NCBI GenBank assembly: GCA_900312665.1
Contig: ONZQ02000011.1
Coordinates: forward strand, 201,454-265,453
DNA length: 64,000 bases
DNA from: Cephalotrichum gorgonifer
Taxonomy: Eukaryota > Ascomycota > Sordariomycetes > Microascales > Microascaceae
Reading direction: 5' to 3'
The notes below the pieces were generated by a model that searched no databases, was not told where the DNA came from, and worked only from the letters and a program-made list of their open reading frames with translations. Every line of letters starts with the position of its first letter. The stretch's first letter is position 1. The position numbers and the translations under genes are program-made. This document shows, in pieces, positions 37,501 to 48,860 of this stretch.

Positions 37501-40500
37501 TACTCGGCGCGGAGAGACTGAACCTGCTTGGCCGCCTCGGCGTGCTTTACCAACTCTTGCTCGTAGTCGTGATGTGCTTTAGTCGCAATTTCCGCCTGTG
37601 CCCGTAGATCCTGTTGGTAGAACCTGGCCGTGCCGGCGTGCCTCTCTACGTCGTCCTTCAGTCGCTTGACCTCTTCCTCTAGAATTCGCTTCTCGTCTTC
37701 CGCCCTCCTGGCCACTTCGCCCTGGGAGTCACGTAGAGTCGACAGCTGGCTGTTCGTCGTAGACAGCTCACTAGATAGCTCCTCAACGCGTCGCTCCAGC
37801 TCGTTGACCCTGGTGTCCTTTTCGGTGATAATCCTGTCCATCTCTTCCCTCGCCTGTTCCTGAGACGCGGTGACGTCAGCCAAGGCCTCCTCATTGCTCT
37901 GGCTAAGCTCGCGGAATCGCTCCGCCTGGGCCCTGGCGTTCTCAAGCTGCGACCGAGTGAGGTCCAGATCCCGCTTCAGATCCGAAATTTCATCAGCTAG
38001 GTTCTGCAACTCCTGCTCGTGATCCTGCTGGTTGTCTTCGACCTCAACAGCGGTTCCCGGCCTGGGCGTCGGTCGAGGCTGGAGACGGCCCACTCGCTCC
38101 TCCGCGTTCCGAAGGTTGATGGTGAGCTCATCGACCCGAGCCTGAAGGTGGTCTCGAGTGGTCTTCGCACCAACAAGCTCTTCCCTCACCTGGCCAAGAT
38201 TGCTAGTGAGCTCGTCGATGCGCTTCTGGGCCTCCCGTGAATCGAACTCCTTCCGAAGCTGCAGCTTCTTCCCCTCCTCAACCTCGGAAGTAAGCTTGCG
38301 CTTCGTCTCCTCGAGCTCCGCCTCAAGGTTGTCGATCCTCCCCTGCGACTTCCTTCGGGCTTCCGACTCGTTGATGTCCCGCTCGTTCATCAGCGACTGC
38401 TGCGAAGCAAGGAGATTGCTAAGGCGGTCCTTCTCCTCCACTAGCGTCTCGTTGTTCTTGCTGAGTCGGTCCTGAATATCTTTCCACAACTTCTTCTCCG
38501 CCTTGAGATTGGCCGCCTCGTTGCGGGTGCTCTCCAGAAGCTCTCGGCTCTCCACAAGCTCCTCGGCAACTTGCTGCGTACGCATGTCCTGCTTAGCCGC
38601 CGCCTCAGAAAGAATATGACTGCGCTTCTGCAGCTCGGCCTGCTCCCCCTGTAAAGCGACATAGTTTGCATGGAGCATGTTGTATCGTTCAGAAGCCAGG
38701 GTGAGTTGGCTGGACAGCTTGACGACCTCGCCCTGGAGCGAGTTCTTTTCGTTGGAAAGCCTGTCAGCCTGTTCACGCATCGTCTGGCGGATCGAGTCTT
38801 GCTCGTTTCGGTAGTTGTCGAATGTAGCTTCCAGTTGCCGGAGTGCAGCGGCAGACACATGCTCATGGTCGTCATGGCCCTGCTCGATACTAGCGAGGGG
38901 CGGGCGTTGGCTATCATCGTCGCTTCCCAGGATCGACGCCAGCTCGCCGGCGTTGGCCTTCTGCTGGAGAAGGCGACGGAACATGTCTCGCTCAGCCTTG
39001 TAGGACTCCATCGTAGTCTTCAGGGAATGTGCCTCGTCGTTGAGGTTAACAAGTTCTTGCTCGAGCCTCTGGACTGCCTTGTGGTCCTCAGCGGCCTTGT
39101 GCTTGGCCGCCAGAGCCTCCTCACTCTCCATCTGCTCCGCGAGCTCCCTGGTGACCCTCAGAAGCTCCTGGTTCTTCTCCTGGAGCTCCTTGATATCCTT
39201 GAAGACGACAAACTTTTGCGTGATGAACTGATGTGTGTCGGACATGTCGGAGAGCGCACCCTCGGTCACCTCGCCCTTGGAAAGTTGCTCGAGGCGGTAC
39301 TTCTCTTCTTCCGTCAATTGGCCGACGCCCTTCTCACGTGCGTGCATATTGAAGACCAGCATCTGAATCTGGGTGCTGAGGTCGCGCAGCTGCGTGCGGT
39401 GGATCTTCGACTCGGCCAACGCACTAGACAGAGCAGCCTCCGCCTTCCTCGCGGCGCGCTTGGCCACGTCCCGCTCCTCGTGGCTCTGCTCGGATAGCTC
39501 CGACATATGGCCCAGCTCGCTTCGCAGCGCTTCGTTCTCGGCCTGAAGCTCGTTAACCTGTGGCGCCTTAGCCTCGAGGGTCGCCAGGACCTGGTCCAGT
39601 TCCTCGGATAGCTGTTGATTTCGTCGCTTCTCGCCGGCCAGCTGGCCCTTGATCTTAAAGACCTCGTCGATGGCCTGGGTAGCAGTAATTGTCGTCTTGC
39701 TGCGGATCGAGCCCGGGGTGGCGAAGGGCGACATGGCACGGCCAAGGGCCGAGCCGTTAGCACGGGGGGTCTGTGGTGCTGACGAGATAGGAACGTGGTC
39801 ATTCTGTAAACGGGCCTGGAGCTCGTCAACTTCACCCTCGAGCTGTTGGACGCGCTCTTCGAGCTCGGTGACGGTCTGGCGCTCGCGCTCGAGATCCAGG
39901 CGGACCCGTCGAATTTCGTTCTCATAATTATCCTTGGTCCTCTCCTTCTCGAGCTCCATCTCCTGGACACGGGCCTGGTGTTTACGGGTGAGTTGGTCCG
40001 ACATCTCCACGAGGCGCCTTTGGTTCTCAAGCTCTTTCTTGTAGCTCTCCTCCGTCCGGGCGAAGGCTTCCTGTTGCTGTTGGACCTTAACTAGAGCCTC
40101 GTCAGCTTTCGACTGGGCAGCGTCCAGCCGCTGACGCAGCTGCTGCTCGCCCCGCTTCAATGATTCGATATCAGCCTTCGCCTCCTCGTTCTGGCGCTGC
40201 AGCTCGGCGATCCGGGCGCCCTTCTCCTTGCGGTACTTGAGGGCCTCGTCGGTCTTTGTCTTTAGCTCGTTCTCGAACCACTCGCCGCTGCGTTGGGCAA
40301 GGTCGAGCTGCTGTTGGAGAGATTCCGCCTTGTACTTGGCGCTATTTGCGGCGCCCTGGGCTGCCTGGACGGTCTGCTGGAGGCCGGTGATCTCCTTGGT
40401 GAGTTGGACGTTCTTCTGGTGCTGCTTGGCGAGTTCGTCGGAGAGCTGCTCGTCCCTGGCGTTCCTCGACTCGAGAAGCGCCATGTTGGTACGGTTGGAC

Positions 40501-40969
40501 GCTTGCAGCGACTCGACGCGATCTTTGAGCGTCCCGATCTCGGAGTCGGATTCAGACGATCTCGATTTGACGGACTGTAGTTCGTTCTCGAGGGCTTGTC
40601 GCGTAGACTCTGCATATGACATTGGATGATAAGAATGAATTCCAGCTCCTCACTAGGCGGAGACATGGGCAGAAAAATTAGCGAAAACGTACCTTCATCC
40701 TTGAGCTTCTCCCGAACCTCCTCCACCTCCTTCATGGCCTTCTCGGCCGTAGCCTTGAACGACTGGCATCTCGCCTCGGATCCGACGACCGCGTTCTCGA
40801 GCTCGATGTCCACGCGAAGCTTCTCGGAATAAAGATCGTCGAATTCGTGCGCCTTGGTCTCGACGGCCTTAAGCAGACTGGCCAAGTTTGGGTCGGTCGC
40901 GAGGCTGGTGAGCCCGTCGTGCTCGAGCCCAAGGTGGCCAGCGATGTAGCCTAAATCGGCCACCGCCAT
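34539..40969 (-). CDS. Nuclear-pore basket protein Mlp1/TPR
   Basis: Three exons (40969-40693, 40609-35213, 35155-34539) encode 2096 residues. After a short N-terminal domain (MAVADLGYIAGHLGLEHDGL), about 1,500 residues form an almost continuous heptad coiled coil rich in Glu, Gln, Lys and Leu, as in Mlp1/TPR. The C-terminus is disordered: a Lys/Glu-rich part, then Pro/Gln/Ala-rich sequence, and a Gly/Arg-rich end (RGGHRGGRAGTYVPPGRGG) closing with a basic NLS-like KRPRGD...GKRARGH. TPR proteins form the nuclear basket filaments, tether spindle-checkpoint proteins and help mRNA quality control. The 57-nt second intron is inferred from GTATGT donor, GCTAAC branch and CAG acceptor. Reading through it would also keep the frame open, so that junction could be alternatively retained. 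Confidence 0.9.
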
Positions 40970-41762
40970 TATGATCAGATTACTTCGGCGCGGATGATGA
41001 CATGGAAGGTCGAGGTAAGTTGATTTCGTGAGTGGTGAATTGGTGGTGGGGGTAGTTGTCTCGGGTCGAATTAAAGCTTCTCGCCGATGGGTTGTGGTGG
41101 TGTCAATAAATGCGAGGGCAGCGAAAGTTTGGTGGCGTCTGGCATCCACCGCACCGGGAAATTAAGAGTACAGGTACTCTCGGTTTCCTAGATTAGAAAG
41201 ACGCAATAACGCGAAGTGCAGTGTTGGAGTTGTGATGGCCCAGCTGTCGAGGCTGTGGCAGAGTGTGGGTGTGGAAGGCTGCAAAACAAAATCCTTCCCT
41301 TCTGGGGTTCGTCGCGAGCTCCCGTTGCTCCTACCTTTGTTTGTTAAGCTTGACAGCGCGCTGTTAGGTAATGGTCGAGGTCCACTCGAGGTGAATCATT
41401 CAATCCCGGCCAATCAGCGACAAATACGGACTCAGAGCTGACTACCGCTTACGTAACTTGCATATGGTTTCACCCACCTTCATCTAGGCAGAGCATCACA
41501 CCAATCTCGCCAGTCTCTCCAAGAGGGAATTGCACGCAATGATCATTAACTATCCCAAGACCTCAGTCCATACAATCATTTAGAATCTATTGCAAGGCCT
41601 AGCCAATATACACGGTCCTCTTCTCTAGGTACCATAACCTATTAAGGTGTAAAATACTCCCTTTATGCCGCCCCCCATAGAACGCCTAGAACCCTTGCTG
41701 CTAGTTCCCAAGTCACAATTCACCAACTACATAAACCAATCATGATAGAAGCTGAACATTCA
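40970..41762. other. Mlp1/TPR promoter and surface-protein 3' spacer
   Basis: 0.8 kb between the Mlp1/TPR start and the stop of the next minus-strand gene. It holds the promoter of the former and the 3' UTR of the latter. Nothing else was recognised. Confidence 0.5.
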
Positions 41763-44107
41763 TCACCGGTTATGGAATTGAGTCGGCATCTCGTGGTACC
41801 CTTGCACCGGCCCCGCCTGCCAACTCATCGTTTGAAGCTCTACCGCAGGGCTTTGCTGCTGCCCAGGCGGGAAGTACCCCTGTTGTGGAGGTTGAGGCTG
41901 CTGATAGCCAGGCTGGTGCTGATAGCCAGGCTGCTGGTAGCTAGGCTGTTGCCCCGGTGCACCTTGACCTGGATACCCATGCGGGTTCTGTGGGTGTCCC
42001 TGGAGTTCCTGCGCATACGTATATCCTTGAGGCCCAGCACCGAGCTCCGGCCGATTCGGTGATGGGGGTGCGACTCCGTATGCTACGCCTCCCGGCAACT
42101 CTTGCCTTGGTGAGCCTGTTTGAACGCCGTGGAGCTCGGGCGTAGGTCCGTACCCGTGGCCTTGAAGCTCAGGCACGGGTGGCGGTGGTGACGGTGTAAA
42201 GTTTCCGTTTCCTGGCAAGGGCGACCAGCCCGATTTCGTCGATGCGGGACTCGGCGGCGGGAGGGGAGCGCCTACAGCGTTACCTGCAAGCTCGGGCTTT
42301 ACAAAGCCAGAGTGACCGGCGCCGGCGCCGGCACCTGCGATGACGCTACCTGCAAGTTCGGGCTTTCCAAAGCCTGGGTCGCCGCCGCCGGCGGCACCGG
42401 CGGCGGCGGAAGCCCCCGCTTCATTCCGCTGCTGGAGGGTCTTCCGTCTACGGAAGTACCAAATGGCGACACCAATAATGCCCAGAACTGCGACCCCAGC
42501 TATGACGCCGCCGGCGATCGTGCCTACGGGAGGCTTCGAGCTTCCGATACCGGCGGCCTCGTCATCGCCAGAATCGCTCCCAGCTCCGCTCCCGGTCTCC
42601 TTCGGACCGGAGTTAGTGCGACTAGGTTGATCAACTAGCGAAAGTCAGCATTGAGGAAGAACGGAAAGTAGGGTTCAAGGAAAGACGCACTTGACTCGGT
42701 AACGCCAGAAGCGGTGACTTCGCCCGCCGCGGCGCTGCAATAGAAAGCCCATACGGACAATGCAGACGAAACATCATCAGTCGCAGTAGAATCGCACGAA
42801 TACTTTACGTTCTCGGATATCCAGCTCGTGGCCTTGCTCGATAAACCACTCTTCGTGCAGGCGCAGCCCGCGAACGCTCGCGGTCCTTCGGGGCAGAAGT
42901 CGTTGGAGTGCTGATGGCGACAGGGTTAGCAATCACGCGTCCTTTTTAAGCAATGGCCATAGATAAACATACAGAATACAGGCCCATATCTACAGCGCTT
43001 TGAGCGCAAGGAGCGAGAGCGCTGTATTGCGGAAGCGCAGAAATATAGTACGTCACTGGTCTCGTCAGTTTTTTACACCTCGCCAATGGGCCCGTACCGG
43101 TGTGGGATGGGCACGTACTGTCGCCTGGAGGCATCGAAGGCTCGGGAAAGGACGTTGTTCCGGCCGTCATGGCACAATACGCAGCCAGGAAGCCCTGGGC
43201 GGAAGAAATGTCGTCATTGTTCGAGCAGGAGTATTTGACCGAACTGTTAATGGTCTGGCTCGCCTTCAGGGAGTTCTGGTTCTTGCCGCATATGCAGGGG
43301 GCTAGGAGGCTGGCTGGCTCAGGGCAATAGGTGGCCGTCTAGGAACCAGGTTAGGGTCAAGGAGGAAGAGATTAACAAGGTTAGAGGGCGCAAGAGGGGG
43401 TGCGAGTGATGGGCTCATCTCGTCGATAACATACCATCTCCCTGGGAGGCACGTTAGCTCCAACATTGCATGAAGGTGCGGCATTGCGGCCAAGCATAAA
43501 AGGCCCTGAAGGGAGTAGATAACTTACTGCATACCGAGCGACACACCGTACTGCGCACAGGGGGCTAAATCATGGTAGGCCGGTAGATCGGTCGGGTACT
43601 GTTCCACGACGTTCTTCGTAGGTGTTGGGAAGTCTATCGAGGTGGCTGGGTCGCAGTACTTGTTGAAAACCGCGGTGGCGCTCGCGTGATCATCGGACGC
43701 TGTCGAGCCACATTGATAGCTAATGGAACTGGATATTGAGGTCAAGATATCGTTGTGGTTGTTGTTCTTGGAGCACACGCAAGATTGGAGCTCTGTGACG
43801 GCTTCGCCGCAGGATGTATACGTCTTCCCTTGGATGACATCGGATACCGCGTATTGAGCGCATGGCGCCTGCTCACAATCAGCATCACCGCCGCCGAAGG
43901 TATCAAAGGCGAGCGCTAAGCAGCCGTATTGGATTGACCAGGCCCCTGGGTGGGTGGGACAAGCGTGGAGGGTAGCTTGGATGGAGTCTTATAACATACG
44001 AGTAGAGTGAAAATAGTTAGGTCTGTGACATAAACGACGTCTTCGGCTGAGGCGAACGCGATCAGCCCTGGCACCGGCGCCAGGAAGATCCAGCGAGCGA
44101 CCTTCAT
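41763..44107 (-). CDS. Surface protein with three six-cysteine modules
   Basis: Seven exons (44107-44000, 43868-43528, 43435-43441 as a 7-nt microexon, 43338-43119, 43055-42973, 42910-42691, 42634-41763) encode 616 residues. A signal peptide (ending near AFASA, residue 21) is followed by three homologous modules of about 75 residues. Each has six Cys and the pattern LAPCAQxAV...(Y/F/S)C...CxC...(V/I)xYxC...YC. They start near residues 36, 141 and 241. After a Ser/Asp-rich linker there is one membrane span at about 364-387 (IAGGVIAGVAVLGIIGVAIW) with a basic stop-transfer (YFRRRK). The cytosolic tail of about 230 residues is Pro/Gln/Gly-rich and repeats a short xELxG-like motif eight times. 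The layout suggests a wall- or ligand-contacting receptor-like protein. Function is unknown. The Cys count and order differ from CFEM (eight Cys). Confidence 0.8.
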
Positions 44108-45607
44108 CCTGGGCGAGCCAAGCAAGAAGAAGCAAGTGTGGGCCTGGAGAGGCGGGAGCGGGTGGGTAGGAAACTGTTCAAGTTTAGAGCAGATGGTCGG
44201 TCATCGAGTGAAGGAGTGGAGACGAGTTGGACGGCATCCAGCGGGCACGACGCGGGCACGACGCGGGTTTGGAGAGAGCGAGCCCGAGACTTTTGGAATA
44301 TGATAGGAAAAGTTAAAGTGGAACGAGGAAGACGAGAGAGGGACGGGTCATAGTGCGCAACCGGGATTGGCTCTGCCCCAGTCCCTTTTTTGCAAGGTAG
44401 GCTGCTCCGTCCTGGAGAGGTGGGTGGGTCGTGTGCCATCTAGCATGTATGTACATATGATTACAGAGGAGGCGAAAGGGGGTTATGAGGGGAGGAGGCT
44501 TGGCGCCGTCGTGGACGTCGCCTAGTCTCCCTCGGGGAACAAGGAAGGCGCAACTGGGGGCGCTATTCTTGCCCTTCATCTTTCAATCGGCGTGGGGCAG
44601 GCCCAGTCACACTTCTAGAAGGCGCCCCCGTCCGGGTTCGGGGGGATCCTTACCCTAGTTCTCACATATAAGGTAAAAGGGGAGAATGGTGTCAGTGCGA
44701 CAACTCGACCGAGGTGCTAAGTTGGACCTATGTGTCTGGGCTGAGATTATCATCGTGTCGGTGGCACTCTCAGTGGTCGATACACCACGCCTGCGGGAAT
44801 AATAGAAGTCCACAGCATCCGACGAAGTGCAGAAAGTGTGATTAGCCTTGCTTGGCGGCATACTCGTCCACGCACGTCCTCGGCACAAATTCCGCGCAAG
44901 GCACACCAGCTCGGTCAGCGTCGCATTCTTAGCCGAATGTTTGGTCCGATTCCCGTCTCCAGGCTCCGGGGTTCAGGGGACGGGCGGGGTGGACCTTGGG
45001 ATAATACAACATTAAAAAAACGACCAACTCTCATCTTCAACTTGTTCAACAAAAATGATTTTAACAGGGTATTATCATGAGGACAAATAAATGCGATATC
45101 CAACTCCTCGTCCCCTCCGCATTTCAATATCCGAACCTCGGCCTTGGACTTGGGGCTAATAGCACGCCGATCACTTCTTCTTGTATCCTAGTCTGCTGGT
45201 GTTAGTGCCTCTGCCGCCCCTCGCTTCTTTTCAGCCCAGCTCCGGCCCCACCAATCATGGAAGAACCACCACGCTTAGCCTGGCACCTTATTGGTCCACC
45301 TTCCATCAAATCATCACCATGCAGGGGTAAGTACCCCTGTGGTCGTTCAGCTGCATGAGAGTCCCAAACATCCCAGAATTACTACTTGTAAGCCGTCTTA
45401 GGTGTTAGCCCGATGGCCGATCGTCCCTTATCGTCCAACGTGCTGGACTTGGAGACGTCATTACTCGTTTTTCCCCTCCTGTTCTTCGGACCACCAGTCG
45501 CGATCCCTTCATGGAGAACAATGGCATCGCCTGAGCAGTGGGAGCGGGGGAAATGGACCTCTGAGGCGGCCCTCCGCTTCAACCTCTTCTTCATCTCCAA
45601 CTTCTGC
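44108..45607. other. Gene-free spacer
   Basis: 1.5 kb that includes the promoter of the surface-protein gene. No convincing ORF, tRNA or repeat was found on either strand. Confidence 0.5.
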
Positions 45608-46435
45608 CTACTCCTCAGCAATCACGGGCATGCAGGCCACGACCGGTCCCCACGGCCTCCGCAATGACCCCATGAACCCCGTCTCCACCCGCCCATCCTG
45701 CTCCGTGTTCCCCTCGCTCGCAAGCCTCATCTCCAACCTCGCCTTCATCCCCACGTCCGCCAGATGCGCCACCGGTACCTCGGTGAAGCAGCGCATCCCC
45801 CGCGCCGTCTCCAGCGCGACACGGCACTCCTCGGGGACCCTGAATATCCCCTCCAGCGCCCCCCACAGGAGCAGTCCCTCCTCCCGCCCGAGCCTCGGCG
45901 TCGCCACGAGCGCAGACGCCAACCTCCACCCGTCCTCCTTCCCGAGCCTCGCGATCCTCCTCAGCTCCGCCTTCGTCGGGTCTTCCCAGACCTTGACCAG
46001 GTCGTCGCCGCCGCCGCCGAACCCCGCGTGGCGGAGGGCCCTGCCGAAGATGTAGCTCGCCTCGAGGTCGGGGTCGGAGCGGCGCGAGATCGGGGTGAAG
46101 CCGAAGTACTTGTCTAGCTGCCTGCGGCGCTGCTCCCTGCGCGCCGCGGCACGGTCGTGGGCATGGCGCGCCTTGAACTTGAACATCAAATAGCTCATGG
46201 CCCAAAAAGGGCTGTATCTGCTGTCGTCTTGGTGTCGGCTTCTACTGCCCGGTAGTCGGGATGCGAAACTCGGCGACGCGAGAAGGGTGTGGGATGCGCC
46301 GCTGCGGTCCTCCGACTCGTTGGGATTCTCATCGGTTTTCCTGGCGGTACCCTCGGTGTCCTGGCCGTTGAAGAGGTCCAGGTACGACATGTACTGTATC
46401 CGCTCCCACCAGATCATCGGGGCGTTATCAGGCAT
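45608..46435 (-). CDS. Hypothetical 275-residue protein
   Basis: Single uninterrupted ORF from ATG. The N-terminus (MPDNAPMIWWERIQYMSYLD) is followed by a Ser-rich linker, a basic helical part (AMSYLMFKFKARHAHDRAAA, then RREQRRRQLDKYFGF) and a mixed C-terminal half (KAELRRIARLGKEDGWRLAS, GLLLWGALEGIFRVPEECRV). No signal peptide, clear membrane span or known motif was recognised. The residue mix looks like a folded protein and GC at third positions matches real genes nearby, which favours a true gene. A long overlapping antiframe ORF on the same strand has low-complexity composition and is not preferred. Confidence 0.6.
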   Translation of the reverse strand: MPDNAPMIWWERIQYMSYLDLFNGQDTEGTARKTDENPNESEDRSGASHTLLASPSFASRLPGSRSRHQDDSRYSPFWAMSYLMFKFKARHAHDRAAARREQRRRQLDKYFGFTPISRRSDPDLEASYIFGRALRHAGFGGGGDDLVKVWEDPTKAELRRIARLGKEDGWRLASALVATPRLGREEGLLLWGALEGIFRVPEECRVALETARGMRCFTEVPVAHLADVGMKARLEMRLASEGNTEQDGRVETGFMGSLRRPWGPVVACMPVIAEE

Positions 46436-47191
46436 TGTGTTTTCTTGTGTGCGGGACCTTTGATGGAAGTCGTGCGACGATGGTTTGAAATGCAGATTGG
46501 CGATGTGAAGCCCCCCGAGGTGGGGTGTCGCTCAACTCCTGGTGGTCGCGCTTCATAGCGCTTAGGTCTTTCCATCACCCTCCGAACTTAACTGATCCCA
46601 TGACACCCTCAACTCATCCCACGAGATTAAGGTTTCTTGGGCGACGGGGCGCAACTCTGGTGCTTGAGGACAGCTTGGATGTCGACAACTGTACTCTTGG
46701 CCCTCCCGTTCCGAGTGGAACTGAATAGCTAACAAGATTCAACACCCAGTGAAGCTCCAGTGGGACACCAGCTCCAGTCAAGATGCAGCTAGGCTCTAGC
46801 CCAATGGCTCCCCGCCTTCTTGCTAACTTTGCCCTGCGATGGGATACGAGGCTCTCTCGTCACACTAAACTCCAAAACCATCCCTGCTAGGTCTTGACAG
46901 ATTAACCTTTCTCTACAGTCCTCCGTCGCGACCACACACACATAAGCCACTTGGATGTGAGTCCCAAAGTTTGGTGTCAACCCGCCCCAAAGACCGCAGC
47001 ACCAAAAACTCGTATTAAACCGCCAGCTATAAAGGTCAGGTCAAGGTTTGGCCATGAGTCACAAATACGCGTGGTAAACCTGCGGCCCAGCATCCATTAT
47101 GCTCGAAGTTTAATCGCACCGGGTATCATTCGTACTAGCTATTTTCCATATATAAACAACAAAAAAGGAAAGAGAAAAACAAAAAGACTTT
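46436..47191. other. Spacer
   Basis: 0.76 kb between two minus-strand genes, AT-richer towards 47150-47190 (3' UTR of the zinc-finger gene). Nothing else was recognised. Confidence 0.5.
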
Positions 47192-48088
47192 CTACTTTTG
47201 CCTAATGTTCTTCGCCTTCCGCTTTTTGAATACCGGCGCTTGTGGCGCTGCCGGTGCAACCTCGGCCTCCTTCGTGTCTTTCGTGGGGTGGTCTGTCGCC
47301 GCCAGCCCGGTGTCATCCTCCGGCTCCTTTTTTATGACGGGGTTGTCGGTGGGCTCGGCGTCTTGTTTATCCGCGCTCGGTTCGTCGACATCCTCCCGTT
47401 TGATATCCTCCGCCTTGACGCCCTCGTCCTTGACGTCTTCTTCCTTGATACTCTCCTCCTTAATCCCCCCTCGGCCACCCACCTCCAGCTCCCCACTCAA
47501 GAGTGCCTCAAGCTCGTCATCCTTCCCCGGCATACCCCTCACCTCCCTCCCCCACCCCTTCCTCTTCTTAAACAGTCTCCCCACCGCCTCCTCCTCCTCC
47601 CTCTCCTCCTCCGTGACTTCCCTCTTCCTCACCCCCACCGCAACCCCCGACACATCCCCCTCGGCCCGCTCCTCCACGACCCGCGTGCTCGTGACGGTCC
47701 ACTCTCCAGCCATCGCCATCTCGCCCCTCTGCTCCGTCGGGATCGAGACCCCCAGCCCCGCGAGCTCCTCCAGCCTCCTCTTCCTCTCGGCATCTACCCA
47801 CGCCGCATCCCCCGCCCTACCCTGCAGCCCCGAGGACTTAGTAGCACCAGCAGTGGACCCCCCGGGCCCGGGCACGAGCCTATTCAGCCTCTCGACCTCT
47901 TGGCGGGCCCTGTCCTTTTCCCTCTCCTCCCGCTCGTGGCCCCGGTGGATGTCGCTCAGAGCGCGCTTGACGCCGTTCTGGTGCGTCATTGTAGACTCAT
48001 GGTTGCGCCTCTCCAGGGCGCTGTCGCGGACGTAAGTGTGGCAGTACTTGCACCAGTACTTCCCCACTGACTTCCAGTAGTCCGACAT
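47192..48088 (-). CDS. WBP4/FBP21-type U1 zinc-finger splicing protein
   Basis: Single exon, 298 residues. The N-terminus MSDYWKSVGKYWCKYCHTYV is the signature of the WBP4 (formin-binding protein 21) family, with a matrin/U1-type C2H2 finger: Cys13, Cys16, His30 and His36, followed by TMTHQNGVKRALSDIHRGHE and a charged helix. In animals the protein is a spliceosomal component that recruits factors through WW domains. Fungal members usually lack WW domains, and none is seen here. The rest is Glu/Lys-rich and disordered, with repeated IKEE(S/D), VKDE/VKAE units and a basic end (FKKRKAKNIRQK) suited to nuclear import. The frame is open 23 codons upstream of the chosen ATG, but the family start decides the call. 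Confidence 0.85.
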   Translation of the reverse strand: MSDYWKSVGKYWCKYCHTYVRDSALERRNHESTMTHQNGVKRALSDIHRGHEREEREKDRARQEVERLNRLVPGPGGSTAGATKSSGLQGRAGDAAWVDAERKRRLEELAGLGVSIPTEQRGEMAMAGEWTVTSTRVVEERAEGDVSGVAVGVRKREVTEEEREEEEAVGRLFKKRKGWGREVRGMPGKDDELEALLSGELEVGGRGGIKEESIKEEDVKDEGVKAEDIKREDVDEPSADKQDAEPTDNPVIKKEPEDDTGLAATDHPTKDTKEAEVAPAAPQAPVFKKRKAKNIRQK

Positions 48089-48860
48089 TGTGACAAATGT
48101 CCCCTTGGGCGCGTTGCGTGTATGCGTGCTCGTTCCGTCCCTTTGATAACTTCCCAATATCGCAGTTGCCTAGATGCGCCAGGGTCGAGTTTTCAGGCCC
48201 GCTTTCTCCTTCAGGCTCCGCTTGTTTCCAGGTGGGTTTCCAGAAGCTCCCTTTTCTCTCCTTTTTGTGTGTGATAATTCTCAAAGCGTCGGAGGGGAAA
48301 TATTTTCTGGCGTGAGATGATAGCTGGCGAACGGGTTGAAGTTCCGTTGTGACGTCGCGCCAGGCCCACGAACTAATACGAGTCACGTGATGTCGCGACC
48401 TCTTCCCAGAACCTCTCATGGACCCGCTTTATTCGACCTCCATGATTCATGGTTCATTGTTTCTCTTCGGCGTGTCCCTATCCGCTCTTTTTTCGGCTCG
48501 TGTTCGCGATGGTGTTCTCAGTAGTATCACTTTAAAGTGCCTGCATTATTCAATCCCAACGTTACAGCCACGTACAAGCTCAAGGATCAGCTGGTGGGAA
48601 TAGTCCTGATCCAGAAACAGCTTCCAGGTCCGGTATTACACGAGAACACATCAACGTATACCCTCATGGAATGAATTCTCTTGATTATCATCTCATCTCA
48701 TCTCATCTTATCTCATAAACTAGGATATCCCAAGCAGGATAATTCCTCAATAGACTTCATTTTCCCTCCGAAGCCCAATACATCACTACTGCCATTCAAC
48801 CTCACTTCCTGCCCTCAAACATCCCCGATTGCCGTTTCAGACACGTTCATGACCAGCCCT
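48089..48860. other. Spacer with pentanucleotide repeat
   Basis: 0.77 kb between two minus-strand genes. It contains five ATCTC/ATCTT-type units at about 48689-48715. No gene was recognised. Confidence 0.5.

Noticed and set aside
41763..44107. CFEM-domain label for the surface protein
   Set aside because: Each module has six, not eight, Cys, and the spacing differs from CFEM.
45615..46205. 196-codon alternative frame overlapping the 275-residue hypothetical protein
   Set aside because: Gly/Arg/Ala monotone composition without a folded-protein look; a frame shadow of the chosen ORF.
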